Assembly (NCBI GenBank): GCA_963830775.1
Contig: CAWHNT010000031.1
Coordinates: 50,604-114,603, forward strand
Direction: 5' to 3'
DNA: 64,000 nucleotides
Origin: CAWHNT01 sp963830775
GTDB taxonomy: Bacteria > Pseudomonadota > Alphaproteobacteria > Geminicoccales > Geminicoccaceae
The position numbers and the translations under genes are program-made. Below the pieces are notes generated by a model, which saw only the letters and a list, made by a program, of their open reading frames with translations, was not told where the DNA came from and ran no database searches. Below, piece after piece: positions 43,564 to 52,149 of the stretch (position 1 is its first letter; the number at the start of each line of letters is the position of its first letter).

Positions 43564-43818
43564 TCAGGGCTCGAGCCAGGCACGCAGCCGCTCCTGCCGG
43601 CCGGCCTCCAGGAGGTCGGCCGCGATCGGCTGCCACACGCGCCTGCCTCGCTCCCGCTCGACATCTGCCCTGCCGATACCGATATCCGCCAGCATGCGAT
43701 CGTCCAGACCGCTCAGCTCCCGGCGCTCGCGACCGGTCCGCGCCCATGCGCTCAAGGTGCGGGCGACCTGCCCCAGCAGGTCCGCTGCCGGATGGGCTAC
43801 TTGTGCTACGCTGGCCAT
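43564..43818 (-). CDS. DUF1127 (YjiS-like) small protein
   Basis: 84 aa from ATG 43818 (GGGGA upstream); ATG 43839 would add seven residues. The DUF1127 core RRELSGLDDRMLADIGIGRADVERE is present, followed by a longer C-terminus than usual. Arg-rich DUF1127 proteins bind RNA or chaperones and affect RNA decay and metabolism in alphaproteobacteria. It is divergent from a LysR gene, 102 bp apart, and probably controlled by it. Confidence 0.85.
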   Translation of the reverse strand: MASVAQVAHPAADLLGQVARTLSAWARTGRERRELSGLDDRMLADIGIGRADVERERGRRVWQPIAADLLEAGRQERLRAWLEP

Positions 43819-43920
43819 CGCTTTTCCCCAAGGCTGCATGATGCCGATCTGGGGGCGGGTTGTTGATCAGGCCAACGAATAGATCTAATATGATCGATCA
43901 GCGTTCTTGATGGAGGGGCC

Positions 43921-44799
43921 ATGCTCCACAGCCTCGAGCCTGAGTTCCTGCGCAGCTTCGTGGCGATCGCGGAGGCCGGCAGCTTCACCACGGCCGCCCG
44001 CCGGGTCCACCGTACCCAGTCGGCCGTGAGCATGCAGATCAAGCGGCTGGAGGAGGTGCTGGGCCGCGAGCTGTTCACCCGCGACAGCCGCACCGTGGCG
44101 CTGACACCGGACGGCGAGCTGCTGCTGGGCCACGCCCGCCGCATCCTGCGCGCGCACCAGGAAGCGCTGGCCGCCTTCGACGGCGATTCGGTGGCGGGCG
44201 AGGTCACGATCGGGGCACCCGACGACTATGCCGGCACCTTCCTGCCGCGCATCCTGGCCCGCTTCGGCGAGACCCATCCGCGCGTCCAGGTGAACGTGGT
44301 CTGCCGCACCTCGACGGAGCTGCTGGCCTGTCTCGCCGAGGGCTCGGTCGATCTGGCGCTGGTCACCCAGGGCTTCGGCGGCGAGGGCGGCGTGCTGGTG
44401 CATCACGAGCCCCTGGTCTGGGCCACGTCGGTCAACCATCGCGCCTACGAGCAGGACCCACTGCCGCTGGCCCTCTTCGACTGCTCCTGCCTCTTTCGCC
44501 GCTGGGCGCTGGAGCGGCTGCAGCGGATCGGCCGCGCCAGCCGGATCGCCTACACCAGCGTCAGCATCGCCGGCATCTATGCCGCCCTCGATGCCGGGCT
44601 CGCCGTCAGCGTGCTGCTGCGCTGCAACCTGCGGGCGGGACTGCGGGCGCTGGGCGAGGCCGAGGGCTTCCCGCCCCTGCCCGAGGTCGGGATCACGCTG
44701 CAGCGCGCCGCCCGCGGCCCCGATCCCGCCCTCGACCGGCTGGAGGAGCACATCCTGGACTCCTTCCGCCAGCGTCCGGCGCTGAGCCTCGCCGCATGA
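43921..44799 (+). CDS. LysR-family transcriptional regulator
   Basis: 292 aa. The N-terminal winged HTH is FLRSFVAIAEAGSFTTAARRVHRTQSAVSMQIKRLEEVLGRELFTRD; a periplasmic-binding-like effector domain starts at about residue 90 (GEVTIGAPDDYAGTFLPRILARF). The divergent DUF1127 gene is the expected target; the gap contains dyads such as TGATCA and GATCGATCA around 43864-43902. It overlaps the downstream cyclase gene by ATGA. Confidence 0.93.
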   Translation: MLHSLEPEFLRSFVAIAEAGSFTTAARRVHRTQSAVSMQIKRLEEVLGRELFTRDSRTVALTPDGELLLGHARRILRAHQEALAAFDGDSVAGEVTIGAPDDYAGTFLPRILARFGETHPRVQVNVVCRTSTELLACLAEGSVDLALVTQGFGGEGGVLVHHEPLVWATSVNHRAYEQDPLPLALFDCSCLFRRWALERLQRIGRASRIAYTSVSIAGIYAALDAGLAVSVLLRCNLRAGLRALGEAEGFPPLPEVGITLQRAARGPDPALDRLEEHILDSFRQRPALSLAA

Positions 44800-46017
44800 C
44801 CACGACCCAGAACATGACCGGGGTCGAGCTCGAGATAGCGCGCTGGCTCAGTGCCTTCGCCCTGCAGTCGGACGACGAGGGCATTCTGCTGGAGGGCTTC
44901 GCCGAGCGGCTGGCCGCGGCCGGGCTGCCGGTGGTGCGGATCGCCAGCGGCTCCGAGGTCTTCCACCCGATCATCGATGCGCGCGGCTTCCGCTGGTATC
45001 CCGGACGCGGCATCGAGCGGACGGATTTCGCGCGCGACGCGGTCGAGGACGAGGACTGGCCCAGAAGCCCCGTCTACCACATGCGCGAGAACGACCTGAC
45101 CGAGCTGCGCCGCACCCTCGGTCGCTCCTACCGGCAGGGCGAGTTCCCCATGCTCGACCGCTTCGTGCACGAGGGGGCCACCGATTATGTCGCGTTCCTG
45201 ATCGGCTTCGCGCGCGAGGCGACGCTGGGGGCCGTGCCGGGCGTCTTCATCTCCTTCAACGGCGCGCGGCCCGGCGGCTTCGAGCCCGCCGAGGTCGACC
45301 TCCTGCGCCGGCTCTCGGTGCATTTCGCGCACGCCTACAAGACGATCTCGACCCTGACCACGAGCCGGGTCCTGATGTCCACCTATCTCGGCGCCGATCC
45401 GAGCCGGCGCGTGCTCGACGGTGCCATCGTCCGCGGCAAGGCGGAGACGGTGCAGGCCGTGCTCTGGTACAGCGATCTCGAGGGCTTCACCCGGATCGCC
45501 GACACGGAAGGCAAGGACCAGCTCCTGGGCCTCCTCAACGAGTATGCCGACTGCCTCGTCAGCACGATCGCCGCCCATGACGGCGAGGTGCTGAAGTTCA
45601 TGGGCGACGGCATCCTCGCCATGTTCCCGCTCGGCAAGGAGGGCTCCTGCGCCCGGGCGCTCAGCGCCGCCGCCGCGGCCCTGGAGAGCATCGACAGCCT
45701 CAGCGGGCGCCGTGCCGAAGCCGGCCTCCCCCGCGCCGACATCCACCTGGCCCTCCATGTCGGCGAGGTCCTCTACGGCAATATCGGCAGCCGCGACCGG
45801 CTCGACTTCACCGTCGTCGGCCCCGCCGTGAACGAGGTCGCCCGGATCGAGGCCATGTGCCGCTCGCTCGACCAGCGCGTGGTCACCTCCGCCGCCTTCG
45901 CCGAGGCGGCAGGCCCCTGCCGCAGTCGCCTCGTGTCGCTCGGCCGCTACGCGCTCCGGGGCGTGCGCCGGCCGGAGGAGCTGTTCACGATCGACCCGGA
46001 CGCCTGCCAGGGCTTAG
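44796..46017 (+). CDS. Class III adenylate/guanylate cyclase with N-terminal sensory region
   Basis: About 406 aa. An N-terminal region of unknown fold (1-205) is followed by a cyclase domain: VLWYSDLEGFTRIADTEG (metal Asp), VLKFMGDGILAMFP (metal Asp, adenine Lys), HVGEVLYGNIGS and VVGPAVNEVARIEAM (Asn/Arg; the second specificity Asp is replaced). In the raw frame there is no stop until 46583, across the antisense CDF gene. A TAG at 46015-46017 in the next frame, after LFTIDPDACQGL, is the likely true end, implying one missing or extra base near 46010. It is in an operon with the LysR gene. Confidence 0.78.
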
Positions 46018-46598
46018 GCCGCCCGCCGCTCCTCGCGCGCCGCCTCCCACACCTCCCAGGCGGCACCGGCGTTCATGGCGGCGATCGCCAGCCCGACGAT
46101 CAGGTCGGGCCAGGCCGAGAGCGTGTAGGCGGTGACGAAGCCCGTGACGACGATGGCGACGTTCGCCAGCACGTCGTTGCGCGCCGACAGGAACGCCGCC
46201 CGGGTGAGGCTGCCGCCTTGGCGCCGGTAGCGGGCCAGCATGAGCGCGCAGACCAGGTTGACCGCCATCGCCCCCGCCCCGGCCAGCGAGAGCGGCACCG
46301 GGTCCGGGGCCACAGGGGAGCTGAACTTCGCCCAGGCCGTCCAGAGCGTGGCCAGGCCCGGCACCATCAGCACGCCCGCCAGCAGCATGCCCACCCGTGC
46401 CCGGGCGACAGCACGCCAGCCCAGCGCCATGACGATCAGGAAGTTGACCGAGGCGTCCTCGAGGAAATCGATGCTGTCCGCGAACAGCGACACCGACCCG
46501 ATCGCCAACGCCACCGCGAACTCGACCCCGAAATAGGCGAGGTTCAGCAGCATCACGAGGCGGACGACGCGGCGCAACCCTGAGGCACTCTGGTCCAT
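46014..46598 (-). CDS. Cation diffusion facilitator-type transporter, short form
   Basis: 194 aa from ATG 46598 (GGGAGG 8 nt upstream). About six membrane helices; SVSLFADSIDFLEDASVN and FLSARNDVLANVAIVVTGF carry the Asp/Asn residues of CDF transport sites, with Asp replacing the usual His positions. There is no C-terminal cytoplasmic domain, so it is a short CDF. It is probably a divalent metal/proton antiporter in the inner membrane; the metal cannot be predicted. Confidence 0.78.
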   Translation of the reverse strand: MDQSASGLRRVVRLVMLLNLAYFGVEFAVALAIGSVSLFADSIDFLEDASVNFLIVMALGWRAVARARVGMLLAGVLMVPGLATLWTAWAKFSSPVAPDPVPLSLAGAGAMAVNLVCALMLARYRRQGGSLTRAAFLSARNDVLANVAIVVTGFVTAYTLSAWPDLIVGLAIAAMNAGAAWEVWEAAREERRAA

Positions 46599-46696
46599 GC
46601 TCACGGCCTCCCTCTCCGCGTGTGCCCGTCGTGCGCCGAAGACGAACGAGCAGCAGATGACGGTTGCTCTCGCCTTCGGTTCGCTGACCGGCGCAG

Positions 46697-46710
46697 TCCA
46701 TCGCGATGGA
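46697..46710. promoter_or_regulatory. 14-bp perfect palindrome between CDF and heme oxygenase genes
   Basis: TCCATCGCGATGGA, a perfect dyad without loop, in the divergent promoter gap. It could be an operator for either gene; no second copy was seen in the window. Confidence 0.35.
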
Positions 46711-46827
46711 CACCACCGTTCGTCAACCCGCTATTAAGGAGTGGTGTGTGAAGATCGGGGCAGCGGGTGGCCAGAACCAGTTGGGGTCGGCTTCACGAGG
46801 CGGTTTCTCTTGCGGGACGGCAATGCC

Positions 46828-47493
46828 ATGTACCATGCGAGTAGGCCAGGCGCTGCCCACGGACTCATCCCCAGGGCAGCCGTCGCGCTTGGTCCGGGCC
46901 TGTCGAGCTTCTGCGCACGCTTGCGCGCTGCGACGCAGGATGAGCACGCCGCAGTCGAGCGGCAGATTCGGCTTCCGGATGGTATTGCAACACTTGAGGT
47001 GTACCGCGACCTCCTCCGCGGCTTCCTCGCAGTCCACCGCCCGCTCGGGCGGGCGATCCTCGCTTTGCCAGGCTGGGAGATAACCGGCATCGACCCGCGG
47101 GAGCGCGTGCGGATCGCCGATCTGGAGGCGGACCTCCGTGCGCTCGGCGCCGATCCCGCCTGCCTGCACCGGCCGGAGGAGCATGTCCGGCCCGCTGGAT
47201 CGATAGCATGGGCCCTGGGCGCCCTCTATGTGCTGGAGGGCTCGACGCTCGGCGGCCTCGTGATCGCCCGCGCGCTGCGGGAGCGCTTCGGCGATGCGAT
47301 CGTGGGCGCCATGGCCTTTCTGGCCGGGCGCGGGCCTCAGACCGTCCCGATGTGGCGCCGCTTCAAGACTGCCCTGGACGCCTACGGCCTGGCCTTCCCC
47401 GAGCAGGCCGATGCCGTGATCGCCGGCGCGCGTGCCACCTTTGCCGCGCATTGCCGCCAGCTGCCGACCATGCCATCGGGGCTGCTGTCGTGA
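46828..47493 (+). CDS. Biliverdin-producing heme oxygenase (BphO-like)
   Basis: 221 aa from ATG 46828; the frame is open back to GTG 46741. LRAATQDEHAAVER contains the proximal heme His (about H40), LGALYVLEGSTLGG is the distal-helix Gly motif, and the helical length fits bacterial HO. It cleaves heme to biliverdin, Fe2+ and CO. It overlaps by GTGA the bacteriophytochrome gene whose chromophore it should make. Confidence 0.9.
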   Translation: MYHASRPGAAHGLIPRAAVALGPGLSSFCARLRAATQDEHAAVERQIRLPDGIATLEVYRDLLRGFLAVHRPLGRAILALPGWEITGIDPRERVRIADLEADLRALGADPACLHRPEEHVRPAGSIAWALGALYVLEGSTLGGLVIARALRERFGDAIVGAMAFLAGRGPQTVPMWRRFKTALDAYGLAFPEQADAVIAGARATFAAHCRQLPTMPSGLLS

Positions 47494-49589
47494 TCGAGCT
47501 CGCCCAGTCACTGACCATCTGCGATCGCGAGCCCATCCACGTGCCGGGTGCCGTTCAGTACGGGCTGCTGCTCGTGGTCGATCCGGCCACGGAGGTGATC
47601 GCCCAGGCGGCGGGCGACCCGGCTCCGCTCTTCGCCGTTGACGGTGCCCTGCCAGGCCGAACGGTACAGGAAGTTCTGGGCATGCCGCTGGCCGCTCTCC
47701 TGCGTCGGGCCGAGGCCGACCTCACTCCGGAGCCGGCCTATCTCGGCACGGTCGGCCCGTTCGGCGATGGCGAGGAGCTCAACCTCATCGCGCACGAGGT
47801 GCAGGGGCTCGCGGTTCTCGAGGTGGAGCCCGCGGCCCGCTCCGCGCCCACGGCCTCGACGCTGGCGAATATCCGATCGATCACCGAGCATATCGGGAGA
47901 GCGACCACCGTTCTCGAGGCAGCCGTTGTCGCCGCACGCCATGTCCGGCGCGTGACGGGCTACGACCGGGTCTTGATCTATCGGTTCCTTCCGGACGGGT
48001 CGGGCTCGGTCATTGCCGAGACCAGGGACGACCGGCTGGGGACTTTCCTCAATCACCGCTTTCCCGCGGCCGACATCCCAAAGCAGGCCCGCGAGCTGTA
48101 CCGGCGCAACACCATCCGCGTCATCCCGGACGTGGGCTACAGCCCGCGACCTCTCACACCGCCGCGCTCGCCCGCCACGGGCGCGCCGCTCGACATGAGC
48201 CACTGCATCCTGCGCAGCGTGTCGCCCCTCCACGTCCAGTACCTCAAGAACATGGGCGTGGGGGCCGCGCTGTCGGTCTCGCTTCTCCCGCACGGCGATC
48301 TGTGGGGCCTGATCGCCTGTCACAACGCGACGCCCAGGCCAGTGCCTTACGACGCCCGGGAGATGTGCCGGCACATCGGCGAGGTCCTCTCGCAGCAGAT
48401 TCGCGCGCGGGAGGAAGCCGACAGCTACCGGATCGCACTCGAGGTCGACGCGGCTCGCGACAGGGTGATGCGCGCGCTGGTCGACGCGGACGATCCTGGG
48501 GGCGCGCTTCTCGACCTCTGTGCCGCGCTCCAGGGGATCGTCCTCTCGCACGGCCTGGCCATCGCCTGGAAGGGAAGGATAGCCACCGCGGGGCACGTCC
48601 CGTCCGAGCCCCAGATCCGTCAGGTGGCAACGTGGCTCGGTCACCGACTGCCGGGCGGCGAACTCCTCGTGACCCATAACCTGGCCCAGCTTTTCCCTGC
48701 GGCGGCGGGATTCGCTTCCTCGGCCAGTGGTCTCCTGGCCATGGTTCTGCCCGACGACGATCCGATGATCCTGATGTGGTTCCGGGCCGAGCAGGTCGAG
48801 GAGATCAACTGGGCCGGGAACCCTCACAAGCCGTTCGAGCCCGGCACCGCGCTGGGCGAGCTCAACCCGCGCCGGTCGTTTGCCACCTGGAAGGAGACGG
48901 TGACGGGCTGTTCCCGGCCCTGGGAGCCGGTGGAGGTACAATCGGCAGAGACCTTCAGCTTCCGCGCGGCGTTCGTCTTGCGGGGCAGGAGGGTCCGGGA
49001 CCTCAACGTCCTGCTGCGCGAGGCGAACGAGCAGCTGGCAGCGCTGGCGTCGACGGACGGTCTCACCGGGATCGCCAACCGACGCGCCTTCGACGAGCGG
49101 TTGCAGAAGGAGTGGGCCCGCGCCGGCCGCAGCTGCAGCCCGCTCGCGCTGGTGATCATCGACCTGGATTTCTTCAAGCAGTACAACGACCAATACGGCC
49201 ACCTGGCGGGCGACGACTGCCTGCGGCAGGTAGCCCAGGTCCTGCGGGTAGGCCGCCGGAGCGCCGACCTCGCGGCCAGGACCGGCGGAGAGGAGTTCTC
49301 ACTCCTGCTTCCCGACACGGATATCGACGGTGCTGCTGCCGTCGCCGAGAGCGTGCGCGCCCGCATCGAGGGCTTGCGTCTCGAGCATGCGAAGAGCCCG
49401 AACCTCGTCGTGACGGCAAGCCTCGGTGCCGCCGCGGCCGCGGTCGACACGGGCATGACCGCCAATGACCTGGTGCGGGCAGCCGATGCGGCCCTCTACG
49501 AGGCAAAGGGCGGCGGTCGGAACCAGGTGATGCGCGCCCGATGGGGCAAGCAGGAGCCGCTTGGCGTCGTTCGCCTCCTGGCAGGCTGA
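47490..49589 (+). CDS. Bacteriophytochrome diguanylate cyclase (PAS-GAF-PHY-GGDEF)
   Basis: 699 aa. The PAS domain has biliverdin-attachment Cys near position 11 in TICDREPIHVPGAVQ, but the usual PHG after Q is replaced by YG. GAF is about 135-300 with FPAADIPKQARELYRRN and SPLHVQYLKNMGV. PHY is about 310-490 with the tongue motif NPRRSFATWKETV. GGDEF is about 540-690 with DGLTGIANRRAF, active site RTGGEEF and the inhibitory I-site RSAD five residues before it. There is no EAL domain. It is predicted to make c-di-GMP under red/far-red control and is co-translated with the heme oxygenase. Confidence 0.93.
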   Translation: MIELAQSLTICDREPIHVPGAVQYGLLLVVDPATEVIAQAAGDPAPLFAVDGALPGRTVQEVLGMPLAALLRRAEADLTPEPAYLGTVGPFGDGEELNLIAHEVQGLAVLEVEPAARSAPTASTLANIRSITEHIGRATTVLEAAVVAARHVRRVTGYDRVLIYRFLPDGSGSVIAETRDDRLGTFLNHRFPAADIPKQARELYRRNTIRVIPDVGYSPRPLTPPRSPATGAPLDMSHCILRSVSPLHVQYLKNMGVGAALSVSLLPHGDLWGLIACHNATPRPVPYDAREMCRHIGEVLSQQIRAREEADSYRIALEVDAARDRVMRALVDADDPGGALLDLCAALQGIVLSHGLAIAWKGRIATAGHVPSEPQIRQVATWLGHRLPGGELLVTHNLAQLFPAAAGFASSASGLLAMVLPDDDPMILMWFRAEQVEEINWAGNPHKPFEPGTALGELNPRRSFATWKETVTGCSRPWEPVEVQSAETFSFRAAFVLRGRRVRDLNVLLREANEQLAALASTDGLTGIANRRAFDERLQKEWARAGRSCSPLALVIIDLDFFKQYNDQYGHLAGDDCLRQVAQVLRVGRRSADLAARTGGEEFSLLLPDTDIDGAAAVAESVRARIEGLRLEHAKSPNLVVTASLGAAAAAVDTGMTANDLVRAADAALYEAKGGGRNQVMRARWGKQEPLGVVRLLAG

Positions 49590-49797
49590 CATCGCCGCCA
49601 GTGCCGACGGCGGCAGGCCCATCAATCGAGCCGTGCGCTCCCGCGACGGCATCTCTGCCGCGCGCCGGCCGCTCAGGCATTCCCGATGCCGGCATCGGTC
49701 CGAAGGCGTGGGGCAGCCAGATCGAGGAGGAGGCCCGGCGCCCAGTCGGTCCAGGCGATGACCCGGCCTTCTTTCGCCGGGCCGTCGCCCCAGGCCT

Positions 49798-50331
49798 CTA
49801 CCGCTCCCGCAGCCGCGGGATCAGCTCGGCGAAGTTGCAGGGCTTGTGCCGGATGTCGAGCTGGTGGACGAGGATGTCGTCCCAGCCGTCGCGGCAGGCA
49901 CCGGGGGAGCCGGGGAGGCAGAAGATGTAGGTGCCGTTCGCCACGCCGGCGTCGGCGCGGGACTGGAGGGCGGAGGTGCCGATCTTCGGGTAGGAGAGCA
50001 TGCGGAAGAGCTCGCCGAAGCCGGCGATCTTCTTCTCGGCGACCTGGTCCAGGGCTTCGGGCGTGACGTCGCGGCCGGTCACACCGGTGCCGCCGGTGGT
50101 GATCACCACCTCGACCGCAGGGTCGGCGATCCAGGCCCGCAGGCGGTCGGCGATCAGCCCGGCATCGTCCCTGACGATGGCGCGGGCGGCCAGACGGTGG
50201 CCGGAGCCCTCGATCCGGGACGCCAGCAGGTCGCCCGAGCGGTCGTCGGCCGCCGTGCGCGTGTCCGATACGGTAAGGACCGCGATGTTGAGCGCCTGGA
50301 AGGCGATGCTCTCGTCAACCCGTCCCGGCAC
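49798..50331 (-). CDS. moaB: Molybdenum cofactor biosynthesis protein MoaB/MogA type
   Basis: 177 aa, GTG 50331. AVLTVSDTRTAADDRSGDLL, ITTGGTGVTGRDVTPEAL and FGELFRMLSYPKIGTSALQSRADAGV are the MPT-adenylyltransferase motifs, with the TGGTG phosphate loop. It activates molybdopterin for Mo insertion. Its start overlaps the end of the lytic transglycosylase gene by 17 bp on the same strand. The 208 bp after its stop hold nothing recognisable. Confidence 0.92.
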   Translation of the reverse strand: MPGRVDESIAFQALNIAVLTVSDTRTAADDRSGDLLASRIEGSGHRLAARAIVRDDAGLIADRLRAWIADPAVEVVITTGGTGVTGRDVTPEALDQVAEKKIAGFGELFRMLSYPKIGTSALQSRADAGVANGTYIFCLPGSPGACRDGWDDILVHQLDIRHKPCNFAELIPRLRER

Positions 50332-52135
50332 TGATCCGCAACGTCCCCAATGAGCCCATGGCCGCTTCCTTGCGTACCGCGCGCCGGGCAGGTGCTGTGG
50401 CCGCCTTCTTGGCCTTGGCAGGCTTGGCGGGCTTCGCGGCCTTGGCCACGCGCTTGACCGCCGGCTTGGGCTTTGCCTCCGCCACCGGCTTGGCCGCTGG
50501 TGTTGCTGCCGTCGCCACTGTCTTCCCGCTTGCCTTGGCCGCCTGCTCGCGCGCGCCTACGCCCTTGGACGGGTCGAGTGCCGTGATGGTGGGCCAGCGG
50601 TTCTCCGCCAGCGCCTGGAGCGAGGGCGTCGCCTGGCCCAGCCGGATCTGGTAGGCCCAGAGATTGCCCAGGACCTTCTTGGCGTAGCCGCGCGATTCGG
50701 CGATCGGCACGCTCTCGATGAAGAGCAGGGGGTCGTGCAGGGTGCGCTTCAGGTCGCCGTCCAGCCAGCCCTTGAGCCGGGTCTCGCCCGCATTGTAGGC
50801 GATGATCAGGTGGACGAGGCTGTTGTCCACCGTGTCCGTGCGCATGAGCCGGCGCAGCCAGGTCTGGCCGATCTCCAGGTTCATGTCGGGCTCGAGCAGG
50901 TCGTCCGGGCCGTTGTAGGCGAGCTTCGCCCCCTTGGCGACCAGCGCACCCGTGTCCGGCATGACCTGCATCAGGCCCAGGGCCCCGCGCGGGCTCTCGG
51001 CCTCGATGTCGAAGGCACTCTCGGCACGGACGATGGCGTAGACCAGGGTGCGGTCGAGCCGGAACCCGCTCTGCGGCTCCCAGCGCGGGATCGGGAACAT
51101 CGCACCGTCGTGCCGGCGGCCGTCGGCGAGCCGGAGCTGCTGGGCCAGGCGCATCTGGGCCGAGGGCAGCTCCAGGGTGGCGGCAAGCGCGGTCAGCGCC
51201 CGCGTGTCCTCGGGCAGGGCCGTGCGCCCGCCCAGCCTGCGCACCTCGGCCTCGGCGAGGTTGAGCTGGCCCGCCTGGCGCAGCGCGATCGCCCGCTTCG
51301 CCGCCGGGTAGCGCACCAGCAGCTGCACCATCTCCTGGCGCAGCTCCTCGCGCCGCCAGTCGAAGCGGATCCGCTCGTCCAGGAGCCGCTGCGCCAGGAG
51401 ACCGTAGAACTCGTCGCTGGCCCGGGCCGCCTTGCGCAGGAGCCCGGCCACGAGCTCGGGCCGCCTTGCCCGCAGCTGGGCACGGCCGGCCCAGAAGGCC
51501 GCCGCCGCCAGCTCCTCGCCGCCGCGGTCGGGGTCCTTGGCCAGCGCCATGAACTGGTCGGCAGCACCGCCATAGTCGCCGTGGCGCCAGGCCGTGATGC
51601 CGACGTTCCAGCGCCGCATGAAGCTGTCGCTGAAGCTCTCCTCCTTCAGCTCCTGCCCGGCACCCTCGAGATAGCCGCCATCCGGCACGGGCGGCGGTGC
51701 CGCCTTGCGCGGGGCGCGGGAAACCGCGAGCCGGTGGATGCGCAGCGCCTGCGGCAGGTCGGCGTAGCGCTGCAGCCAGCCGATCAGCTCCTCGTAGGAG
51801 GTCTTGGCCGACTTGCGGTGCAGGTAGCGCTGCGCCAGCACGTGGCCCATGAGCAGGTCGCTGTCGACCTGCTGGGCGATCCGCTGCGCCTCGCCGAAGC
51901 GGGCCTCCTGCTGGAGGGCGAAGATCTGCCGATAGCGGGCGACGTCGGCCGGGCTCAGCGTGGCCAAAGGTGCCGTGCGCGCCGCCGGCAGGCCCAGCAT
52001 CTCGCCCAGGCTGCCTTCGCTTGCAGCACTCGCCTGCTTGGCCGCCCAGACGATCGCACCGCAGGCGGCCGCCAGGGAGACCAGGAACCCGATCCGGCGC
52101 AGCGGGCTGCGTTTGTTCTTTGCGTCTCTCACCAC
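50315..52135 (-). CDS. Soluble lytic murein transglycosylase (Slt-like)
   Basis: 606 aa with an N-terminal membrane or signal segment (about 14-38). A superhelical alpha domain (about 60-390) is followed by the SLT catalytic domain: LVYAIVRAESAFDIEAESPRGALGLMQVMPDTG carries the catalytic Glu, and then come NLEIGQTWLRRLM and IIAYNAGETRLKGWL. The last 80 residues are Lys/Ala/Pro repeats resembling a wall- or DNA-binding tail. It cleaves peptidoglycan to anhydromuropeptides in the periplasm. It overlaps moaB by 17 bp. Confidence 0.92.
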   Translation of the reverse strand: MVRDAKNKRSPLRRIGFLVSLAAACGAIVWAAKQASAASEGSLGEMLGLPAARTAPLATLSPADVARYRQIFALQQEARFGEAQRIAQQVDSDLLMGHVLAQRYLHRKSAKTSYEELIGWLQRYADLPQALRIHRLAVSRAPRKAAPPPVPDGGYLEGAGQELKEESFSDSFMRRWNVGITAWRHGDYGGAADQFMALAKDPDRGGEELAAAAFWAGRAQLRARRPELVAGLLRKAARASDEFYGLLAQRLLDERIRFDWRREELRQEMVQLLVRYPAAKRAIALRQAGQLNLAEAEVRRLGGRTALPEDTRALTALAATLELPSAQMRLAQQLRLADGRRHDGAMFPIPRWEPQSGFRLDRTLVYAIVRAESAFDIEAESPRGALGLMQVMPDTGALVAKGAKLAYNGPDDLLEPDMNLEIGQTWLRRLMRTDTVDNSLVHLIIAYNAGETRLKGWLDGDLKRTLHDPLLFIESVPIAESRGYAKKVLGNLWAYQIRLGQATPSLQALAENRWPTITALDPSKGVGAREQAAKASGKTVATAATPAAKPVAEAKPKPAVKRVAKAAKPAKPAKAKKAATAPARRAVRKEAAMGSLGTLRISAGTG

Positions 52136-52149
52136 ACCTCGCGGGTTGA

